43,369 nt of DNA from Acidobacteriaceae bacterium (GTDB taxonomy: Bacteria; Acidobacteriota; Terriglobia; Terriglobales; Acidobacteriaceae), in assembly GCA_003131315.1 (NCBI GenBank), contig PKUV01000086.1, positions 19,276-62,644 of the forward strand, written 5' to 3'. Below the pieces are notes generated by a model that saw only the letters and a program-made list of their open reading frames with translations, did not search any database and was not told the origin of the DNA. The position numbers and the translations under genes are program-made. This document shows, piece after piece, positions 37,203 to 43,369 of this stretch. Position 1 is the stretch's first letter, and the number at the start of each line of letters is the position of its first letter.

Positions 37203-39361
37203 GCGGCAAGCCAGATTTCCAAATTTCGCTGGAACCCGAACGCTACGAACTTACCGCGCCGCCCGCGTACCGCTTCGAAGTCGATCGGCGCGAATTCTTC
37301 AAGTTCCTCGGCGCCGGCATTTTGATTGTCGGTGTGCTGAAAAATGCGCATGCATTCCAGGAATCCGGCGCAGGCAAGCGGCCTGACGAATCGCTCCCCA
37401 AGGAAATCGGGGCTTGGCTGCACATTGGAGAAAATGGCGCGGTGACGGTCTATACGGGCAAGGTAGAGGTCGGGCAGAACATCCGCACGTCTCTCAGCCA
37501 GTGCGTCGCCGAAGAACTGCACGTCCCGGTGAGCAAAATCCAAATGGTGATGGGCGACACACAGCTTACTCCGTTCGACATGGGGACCTTCGGCAGTCGC
37601 ACCACCCCCACGATGAGTCCACAACTGAGGAAAGTTGCCGCAGCCGCTCGCAATCTGCTGATTGGTTTGGCGGCAACCGAGTGGCAGATCGATCGCAAGC
37701 GCCTGGTCGCCGCTGACGGCAAGGTCACAGATCCAGAGACCAAACGGTCGATTGAATACTCAGTCCTGGTGAAGGGGCAACAGCTCACCCAAACCATATC
37801 TGCGGAAGACTCCCCCATTCCTCCGGCCCAGTGGACGGTTCAAGGTCAATCTTTGCCTAAGGTCGATGGACGGGACTTTGTCACGGGGAAGCATCGGTAT
37901 CCGTCCGACCAGAAATTGCCGGAAATGCTCCACGGCAAAATTCTACGGCCCGCTTCTTTCGGAGCGACCCTTGTTTCCATTGACGCGCACGAAGCTGAAC
38001 AAATTCCGGCCGTCACGGTTGTCCACGACGGCAATTTTGTCGGAGTGGTGGCGCCGAGCGCAGAGATTGCCTCTCGTGCTGTCAAGGCCATTCGCGCGGA
38101 GTGGAAAACCGAACCGCAGCCCTCGAACAAAGAGCTGTTTGAATATCTTAAGAAGAATGCGGTCGAGCACAAGGACCCGATAGGGAATGCGTCCCGCGAT
38201 GAAGCAGGCTCGGTGGAGAAAGCGCTGGCTTCCGCCGATCATCGCCTGCATCAGACTTATACCGTCTCCTACATCGCCCATGCGCCGCTCGAACCTCGCG
38301 CCGCGCTGGCGCAATGGTCGGGTGACAACTTGACTGTTTGGACCGGCACGCAGCGCCCTTTCGGCGTGCGGAGCGAGCTGGCTGAGGCTTTTCGGATTCC
38401 AGAAGAACGTGTCCGGGTGCTGATGCCGGACACGGGGTCGGGTTACGGCGGCAAGCACACCGGCGACGCAGCGATCGAAGCCGCGCGACTGGCGCGGGCT
38501 GCGAAGCGGCCCGTCAAGCTGGTGTGGACCCGCGAAGAAGAATTCACGTGGGCGTATTTCCGTCCCGCAGGCGTCATTGAAGTCACCAGCGGTCTTCGCG
38601 GCGACGGCACAATCGTAGCCTGGGAGTTTCATAACTACAATTCCGGCGAGGCAGGAATCCAAACTTACTACGATATCGCGAACCGGAAAATTGAATTTCA
38701 TCCCACGCGTTCTCCTTTGCGGCAGGGGTCGTACCGCGCACTGGCGGCCACGGCGAATCACTTCGCCCGCGAGTCCTTCATGGACGAACTGGCTCATCTG
38801 GTGAACATGGACCCGCTGGATTTCCGCCTGAAGAATCTGAAGAACGAGCGGCTTCGCGCCGTTTTTGAAGCAGCCGCAAAGAAGTTCGGCTGGGGACGGG
38901 CGAAGGCTGCGAGCCATGGCTTCGGAATGGGCGGTGGATTCGAGAAGGCTGGAAACATCGCGACCTGCGCCGAAGTTGCCGTCGATCGAAAAACGGGCGA
39001 AGTCAAGGTGGTGCGCGTGGTCACCGCTTTCGAATGTGGCGCCATCGTCAACCCCGACAACCTGCGCAATCAGATTGAGGGCTCAAACATCATGGGACTG
39101 GGCGGCGCGCTTTTCGAGGCCATCGAGTTCGAAAACGGACGTGTCCTGAACGGGCGATTCTCGACCTACCGTGTTCCGCGGTTCAGCGATGTGCCCATGA
39201 TCGAGACCGTCCTCCTCGATCGCAAGGACATCCCTTCGGCGGGCGCAGGCGAATGCCCAATGGTAGGTTTAGCTCCCGCCATCGGCAACGCCATTTTCGA
39301 CGCGACGGGTGAGCGGATCCGCTCGCTGCCCATGGTTCCGAATGGGCTGAAAGCAGGCTAG
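37199..39361 (+). CDS. Molybdopterin-binding large subunit of an IorB-type aldehyde/isoquinoline oxidoreductase, Tat-exported
   Basis: Catalytic subunit with molybdenum cytosine dinucleotide. The 720-residue product has a twin-arginine motif DRREFFKFLGAG at about residues 29-40, followed by a hydrophobic stretch. The fold then continues with GDTQLTPFDMGTFGSRTTP, the TGSGYGGKH loop, and near the end GAGECPMVGLAPAIGNA with the catalytic Glu. It begins within the stop of the 2Fe-2S gene, so the two are translated together; folded heterodimers of this kind are exported with only one Tat signal. Substrate is unknown. Electrons probably go to a periplasmic carrier since no flavin subunit is present; the cytochrome at 28896 is only a candidate. 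Confidence 0.93.
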   Translation: MSGKPDFQISLEPERYELTAPPAYRFEVDRREFFKFLGAGILIVGVLKNAHAFQESGAGKRPDESLPKEIGAWLHIGENGAVTVYTGKVEVGQNIRTSLSQCVAEELHVPVSKIQMVMGDTQLTPFDMGTFGSRTTPTMSPQLRKVAAAARNLLIGLAATEWQIDRKRLVAADGKVTDPETKRSIEYSVLVKGQQLTQTISAEDSPIPPAQWTVQGQSLPKVDGRDFVTGKHRYPSDQKLPEMLHGKILRPASFGATLVSIDAHEAEQIPAVTVVHDGNFVGVVAPSAEIASRAVKAIRAEWKTEPQPSNKELFEYLKKNAVEHKDPIGNASRDEAGSVEKALASADHRLHQTYTVSYIAHAPLEPRAALAQWSGDNLTVWTGTQRPFGVRSELAEAFRIPEERVRVLMPDTGSGYGGKHTGDAAIEAARLARAAKRPVKLVWTREEEFTWAYFRPAGVIEVTSGLRGDGTIVAWEFHNYNSGEAGIQTYYDIANRKIEFHPTRSPLRQGSYRALAATANHFARESFMDELAHLVNMDPLDFRLKNLKNERLRAVFEAAAKKFGWGRAKAASHGFGMGGGFEKAGNIATCAEVAVDRKTGEVKVVRVVTAFECGAIVNPDNLRNQIEGSNIMGLGGALFEAIEFENGRVLNGRFSTYRVPRFSDVPMIETVLLDRKDIPSAGAGECPMVGLAPAIGNAIFDATGERIRSLPMVPNGLKAG

Positions 39362-39400
39362 CTTCCGGCTACACAAAGCCTGGCCGAGATCGTCAGTTGA

Positions 39401-39433
39401 AGCAAGAGGTAAGCCACCGGCTCACCTCTTGCT
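39401..39433. terminator. Bidirectional terminator hairpin
   Basis: Arms AGCAAGAGGTAAGCC and GGCTCACCTCTTGCT pair at 14 of 15 positions with loop ACC. It lies between the convergent molybdenum-hydroxylase and ABM-protein genes. T-rich tails are short on both sides. Confidence 0.75.
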
Positions 39434-39454
39434 CTAGTTGTCGTCCGCCGTGAA

Positions 39455-39778
39455 CTAGGCGGCTTTGCCAGCGGCAATTTTGTGAGGTGTCGAGGTGTGG
39501 ACGTTGAACGTGCGCACAGCGGGAGGACTCTCCATGAGATTCGAGAGAATCTCAGTGACCTTTGTGTAATGCTCCCGTTGATAGCGCTCCGCGTCCTCTT
39601 TTGTCTTCCAGAAGCTCAGCGCCATGACTCGATTCGGCTCCAGGTCCGAAGTGAGGACAGTCTCGTCGAGGAAGCCGGCTTGCTGGCGGAGGATTGGCAG
39701 GACCTTGTCGTTGATTGTATTTGCGAGTTCGTGGGACTTTCCGGGCTTGGTGCTGACTTCAACTACTCGTGTGAACAT
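39455..39778 (-). CDS. Antibiotic-biosynthesis-monooxygenase (ABM) domain protein
   Basis: The 107-residue protein has a dimeric alpha/beta-barrel fold. VVEVSTKPGKSHELANTI and VLTSDLEPNRVMALSFWKTKEDAERY are the two halves of the domain. Members include cofactor-free oxygenases and heme-degrading enzymes, but most small ones have no known substrate; no heme-ligand motif is obvious. The ATG at 39778 has a strong AAAGGAG upstream. It stands alone; the 256 bp between it and pdhA hold nothing I can identify. Confidence 0.9.
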   Translation of the reverse strand: MFTRVVEVSTKPGKSHELANTINDKVLPILRQQAGFLDETVLTSDLEPNRVMALSFWKTKEDAERYQREHYTKVTEILSNLMESPPAVRTFNVHTSTPHKIAAGKAA

Positions 39779-40034
39779 GGGAAGTTCTCCTTTCGTAGGT
39801 TACGGATTGAAAGGAACGTCGCGCGAGCTGCGCGGCGCAGGACGTCACCCAAATTCTGGATAGGACACAACGCTACACCCGTCAAACGGGCGCGTCAATG
39901 CCCAAGAAGAGTGCAAAGGCACTCGCTCCGGCGCGAACGTCGCAGACCAGCCGGCCTACCCGAAAGCAATCTACCTGCCCGGTTAGTCGGCATATCGTCT
40001 GCGGAAAACAAAAGGAGTCATAAGATCTCTGCCC

Positions 40035-41369
40035 TTACTTCAGATGCACCGCCGCCTCCGAGCGCTTCGGACCAGAGGACTTTCCGCCGCGCTCTCCAAT
40101 CGTCCGAGACCCAGGCATCGCGTACTTGGGCTTGATCTCGTGGCATCCAGCTTCGCAATACACTCCGCCAGCGGCCGATTCGGGCGATGGCATCGGAGAA
40201 TTCACGGCGACTTCCCGGTCGGCTTCCAACTCTCGCTCGACGCCCGCGATCAGCTTTTCGTTTTCCGCGGGCGCCAGCCACTTTTTCTTGTTCACCAGAT
40301 AATCCTCGAGCCGCGCAATCGGGTCGCGCTTCTCCCAATACTCGAACAACGGCTTCGGGACGTACTCGGCCGCGTCATGAATAGCGTGGCCTTTCATGCG
40401 CATCATCTTCGCTTCGATCAAGGTTGGACCTTCGCCGCGGCGGGCGCGCTCGCAAGCTTCATGGCAGGCGTCGTAGACCTGGCAGGCGTCGGTGCCGTCG
40501 ACGATCACGCCCGGGATTCCGTAAGCGATGGCGCGCTCGGCCAGATCCTTGACGCGAAACTGCATGTCGGCGGGCGTCGAGTATCCCCAAAGATTATTTT
40601 CGACAATCAGCACCAGGCCGAGATTCTGCACGGCGGCGAAATTCAAGCCCTCGTAGGTCACTCCGGTCGACTGCCCCCCATCGCCGATGTAAGTCATGAC
40701 CGCGATGTGTTTGCCCTGCAGCCGCGCCCCCAGCGCCACGCCCGCGAGCACCGGAATCAAATCGCCCAAAGTAGAAATCGGCGCCACCACGTTGCGCTTC
40801 TCGATATCGCCAAAGTGCGACGAAGCATCGCGACCCTTGGTCGGCGATCCGGCCTTGGCCATGTACTGCATCATGATGTCGGCGGGCGAGAAGCCGCGCA
40901 CCAAGAGCGCCCCCTGATTGCGAATCATCGGCCCCAGCCACTCGTCTTCGCGCAGAGCGTATGCCGAGGCGCAAGAGCAAGCCTCCTGCCCGAGGCCAAA
41001 GTAAACGCCGCCGACCACCTGGCCTTGTTTGTAGAGATTTTCGAGCGCCGTTTCCATGCGGCGGTTGAGCAGCATCCAGCGATAGATTTCGATGCATTGC
41101 TTCCGGCTGAGGTATTTCGACTCGCGGATCGGCGGCACCGGCTCGGAGAGATCGCCGCTCACCACTTCGTAGTGAACTCCGTCACCAGTGCGAACTTGGC
41201 GCAGCGTGAAGCTCGGCTTCTCCAGCCGGTAATCGCGGATGGTGTAGGCGCGGAGATCGCCGCTCGGCTCTGGGCTTTTAGCGGCGGGCTGTTGGCTCTT
41301 GGCTTGGGAACGGGAGCTGGTTCGGGTCCGACTCGGCTTCGGTGTGCGAACGCTCTTCTTCTTTGCCAT
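40035..41369 (-). CDS. pdhA: Pyruvate dehydrogenase E1 component, alpha subunit
   Basis: With the beta subunit it decarboxylates pyruvate (or a branched 2-oxoacid) on thiamine diphosphate and passes the acyl group to lipoyl-E2. In the 444-residue product, the ThDP motif runs from GDG (229-231, GDGGQSTGVTYEGLNFAAVQ) to NN (258-259). The residues GLGQEA and RNQGALLVRG are typical of the fold. The first 40 residues are a Lys/Ser/Pro-rich, probably disordered extension, partly encoded by TTGGCTCT-like repeats. No E1-beta gene adjoins in the window. lipB lies just upstream on the same strand. A branched-chain dehydrogenase alpha subunit is the main alternative. Confidence 0.9.
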   Translation of the reverse strand: MAKKKSVRTPKPSRTRTSSRSQAKSQQPAAKSPEPSGDLRAYTIRDYRLEKPSFTLRQVRTGDGVHYEVVSGDLSEPVPPIRESKYLSRKQCIEIYRWMLLNRRMETALENLYKQGQVVGGVYFGLGQEACSCASAYALREDEWLGPMIRNQGALLVRGFSPADIMMQYMAKAGSPTKGRDASSHFGDIEKRNVVAPISTLGDLIPVLAGVALGARLQGKHIAVMTYIGDGGQSTGVTYEGLNFAAVQNLGLVLIVENNLWGYSTPADMQFRVKDLAERAIAYGIPGVIVDGTDACQVYDACHEACERARRGEGPTLIEAKMMRMKGHAIHDAAEYVPKPLFEYWEKRDPIARLEDYLVNKKKWLAPAENEKLIAGVERELEADREVAVNSPMPSPESAAGGVYCEAGCHEIKPKYAMPGSRTIGERGGKSSGPKRSEAAVHLK

Positions 41370-41395
41370 GATCAGTCCGCGAACATGCTAACACC

Positions 41396-41422
41396 GTGTG
41401 GCGCGGACACTCCTGTCCGCGA
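41396..41422. repeat. TGTGGCGCGGACACTC hairpin, lipB-pdhA gap
   Basis: GCGGACA/TGTCCGC with loop CTCC, in the 82-bp gap between lipB and pdhA. Nearly identical to the copy inside lipB 530 bp away. Confidence 0.8.
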
Positions 41423-41451
41423 AATGATGGCCGGGAATACAACGCCGCGCA

Positions 41452-42252
41452 TCAGCCATGAAGGAAATCATCTTCACCGTGCAACCGGCGCAACTCGGCC
41501 GGCGCCTTCATCGGCAGTCCCACGCTATTGCCGAGCAGCGCATCGACCGTCTCAACCCAAAGCATCTGGCTACCTAATACGCTGCCAAAGTTGCGCGACA
41601 CCGCCTGAGCGACATCGTTCAAATCAACTTCCCGTCCCAGATCCTTCTGCATAGAAGTCACCGGCTTGGCAGAAATTCCGCAAGGCACAATCAGATTGAA
41701 GTAGCTGAGATCGGTATTCACGTTCAAAGCGAAGCCATGCGAAGTAACCGAGCGCGAAATGTGGACTCCCATGGCCGCGATTTTAGCTTCGGGGGCGGAG
41801 TCGGTCCAGACGCCGGTTAGGCCGGGTACGCGGTGAGCGGGGATTTTGAAATCGGCGCAGGTGCGGATCAGAATTTCTTCCAGGCGGCGAAGGTACTCGA
41901 CTACGCCGAGCGTCTTTCTCAGGGGGGCAGTTTCGCGGACAGGAGTGTCCGCGCCACCCTTGAGCGAGCGCAGGTCGAAAATGGGGTAGCCGACGAGTTG
42001 TCCGGGGCCGTGAAACGTGACGTCTCCGCCGCGATCGCACTCAAACACCTCAACCCCGCGAGCCGCAAGCACTTCAGTCGAAGCTAGAACGTTCGCAGCT
42101 TTCGCATTGCGTCCAAGAGTGATGACGGGCGAGTGCTCAAGCAGCAGCAGCACATCGGCGATTTGTCCCGCCTTGCGCAGATCGACAAGTTTTCGCTGCA
42201 AGCGCAGCCCTTCGGCATAGTCGATGACGCCGAGTTGAACGATGGATATCAC
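41452..42252 (-). CDS. lipB: Octanoyl-[acyl-carrier-protein]:protein octanoyltransferase LipB
   Basis: Moves octanoyl groups from ACP to lipoyl domains, the first step of lipoate synthesis. In the 266-residue product, GRGGDVTFHGPGQLVGYPI is read as DRGGDVTFHGPGQLVGYP, and the catalytic pair is Lys157 (EAKIAAMGV) and Cys191 (IVPCGI). Residues about 98-110 (KGGADTPVRETAP), before RKTLGVVEYLRR, come from the palindrome at 41933-41958. The GTG at 42252 is the start; TATAAT lies 11 nt upstream. The C-terminal 50 or so residues beyond the core are longer than in many LipB proteins. Acts with LipA (35378); pdhA follows downstream. Confidence 0.97.
   Translation of the reverse strand: MISIVQLGVIDYAEGLRLQRKLVDLRKAGQIADVLLLLEHSPVITLGRNAKAANVLASTEVLAARGVEVFECDRGGDVTFHGPGQLVGYPIFDLRSLKGGADTPVRETAPLRKTLGVVEYLRRLEEILIRTCADFKIPAHRVPGLTGVWTDSAPEAKIAAMGVHISRSVTSHGFALNVNTDLSYFNLIVPCGISAKPVTSMQKDLGREVDLNDVAQAVSRNFGSVLGSQMLWVETVDALLGNSVGLPMKAPAELRRLHGEDDFLHG
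41933..41958. repeat. Palindrome inserted in frame in lipB
   Basis: GCGGACA/TGTCCGC with loop GGAG, followed by GCCACC: the TGTGGCGCGGACACTC hairpin in reverse orientation. It codes for GGADTPVRE in LipB. Conserved LipB blocks flank it. Confidence 0.85.
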
Positions 42253-42263
42253 GGCTAGCCAGC

Positions 42264-42269
42264 ATTATA
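42264..42269 (-). promoter_or_regulatory. -10 box of lipB
   Basis: A perfect TATAAT on the minus strand, 11 nt before the GTG start, implying a leader of about 4 nt. Confidence 0.6.
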
Positions 42270-42293
42270 GGCTGCGCTCGATGCAAATTTGGC

Positions 42294-42360
42294 GGTGGAG
42301 CGCCGGGCGCCCCCGCCCGGCCGCGACGCTTCGGACGGGCGAGGGCGCCCGGCGCTCCAC
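42294..42360. repeat. Palindrome cluster upstream of the rRNA promoter
   Basis: Hairpins GCCGGGCG/CGCCCGG, and GGGCGCCC-type arms, bounded by GTGGAGCGCC and GGCGCTCCAC. Perfect outer inverted ends of 10 bp. It separates lipB from the rRNA operon. Confidence 0.8.
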
Positions 42361-42410
42361 CGACCGTAAAAACCCTCTGTGCGCGGCCAGTAACTTTTTT
42401 TATTCTCCCC

Positions 42411-42439
42411 TTGCGCAACGCCCTGCGGTTTGGTATAAC
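42411..42439 (+). promoter_or_regulatory. rRNA operon promoter P1
   Basis: TTGCGC (-35, 42411-42416), exactly 17 bp, then TATAAC (-10, 42434-42439). A T-rich run at 42393-42405 upstream could be an UP element. A second possible promoter has TTGACA at 42783 and TAGTTT 17 bp later. Confidence 0.65.
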
Positions 42440-42445
42440 AAATCG

Positions 42446-43023
42446 AGCAGAGGACAAGTGACTGAGTGTCTGAGCTGCCCGCTGAATCCTCGCGGTGGCT
42501 TTCGGCATCCAATTCAGTAAGCCTCCAACTGACCCCTTTCCGGGGTTCGCATTCGGGGACAAAGTTCCCTGAAGGGTTTCCGCGAATAGCAGAGCCTCCA
42601 AGCGATCTTTAATTTTTGAATCGTCTTCCGCTTCGGCCTGCGCTGGATTTTATGGCGAGCTGAAGGGGGAGCGCGTTTTCGGGCGCGCTGCAAAATGAGT
42701 TCTCTGGTTTGGGTTTATCCCGCACTGGATGGGAACTCCCCTCATTGTTGAAATCAGGTGGAAATCCTGTGATCTCAGAGGGTTGACAGCAGTCCGGTGA
42801 ACGCGTAGTTTTGACAAGTTTCGAGGACGCACAAATTTCCGCAAGGGAGTTTGGGCGGATTGAAAGCGCACCGCTCAGGCGGGAAGCGGATCGGTCTTTG
42901 ACAAAAGGTTGAACGTGCCAGTCGTGAGAAACAAATGTTCGGGCTCAAGTCTGAACGTACTCACAAGATGGACCTCTGCCTCAGCAGGCGGAGGTTGCCT
43001 GTCTACCCAGACAGGCTCAGGTT
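42446..43023 (+). promoter_or_regulatory. rRNA leader with boxA-like element and processing hairpins
   Basis: No gene is seen here. A boxA-like antitermination site GGTCTTTGACAAAAGG is at about 42893-42908. Strong hairpins occur just before 16S: CCTCTGCCT/AGGCGGAGG (42972-42993) and GCCTGTCT/AGACAGGC (42997-43013). Earlier ones include AGCGCG/CGCGCT near 42670-42690. A long leader with boxA is usual for rRNA operons. Confidence 0.6.

Positions 43024-43369
<346 letters not shown>

Noticed and set aside
40044-41654. Open frame of 536 codons on the plus strand opposite pdhA and lipB
   Set aside because: Shadow of pdhA, which has full catalytic motifs on the minus strand.
42783-42816. Two TTGACA boxes in the rRNA leader as strong extra promoters
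   Set aside because: Neither has a good -10 box at 16-18 bp (TAGTTT and AATTTC are weak). Mentioned only as a possible second promoter.

Overview
This window is a dense, GC-rich bacterial chromosome segment that ends inside a 16S rRNA gene. The 5' end of that 16S gene and the gene content (Oar-like TonB receptor with a carboxypeptidase-regulatory domain, BlaI/M56 pair, M13 peptidase, abundant short palindromes) point to an acidobacterium of the Koribacter/Terriglobia type. This is inference from recognition; no database search was run.

Layout. 1-4.3 kb: DinG-family helicase diverging from the GTPase gene der, then a HEPN-like protein. 4.2-8.5 kb: ExbD/TolR, an outer-membrane barrel, a polytopic membrane protein and trmFO. 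8.6-14.7 kb: selB diverging from purL-purF. 15-19.7 kb: BlaI-type repressor, M56 peptidase and the TonB-dependent receptor. 19.9-23.6 kb: on the minus strand a DUF1385 protein, a broken four-helix-bundle gene, prfA and prmC. 23.7-29.3 kb: cation efflux, DinB-like protein, a membrane-anchored unknown, ligA, DUF488 and a lipoprotein cytochrome c. 29.4-35.2 kb: selA-acpS, an MCE/MlaD protein and a secreted M13 peptidase. 35.4-42.3 kb: lipA, a two-subunit molybdenum hydroxylase, an ABM-domain protein, pdhA and lipB. 42.3-43.4 kb: rRNA promoter, leader and the first 346 nt of 16S.

Functional links: lipA and lipB make the lipoyl cofactor used by the pyruvate dehydrogenase complex, whose E1-alpha gene sits next to lipB. 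selA and selB are the two protein factors specific to selenocysteine incorporation. prfA and prmC are the release factor and its methyltransferase. purL and purF are consecutive genes of purine synthesis.

The most striking property is the repeat content. At least three kinds are visible. (1) Short GC-rich palindromes lie between genes and also in frame inside purL (two), trmFO, prmC (two), selA and lipB, where they add about 10-26 residues to conserved enzymes. (2) A roughly 150-bp MITE-like element with long imperfect terminal inverted repeats occurs in three copies, two directly after stop codons, one carrying a nested palindrome. (3) Runs of short direct repeats of four sequence types sit at gene edges and in places are translated into protein ends. 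A second theme is -10-like hexamers only 5-11 nt upstream of many start codons, suggesting leaderless or near-leaderless mRNAs.
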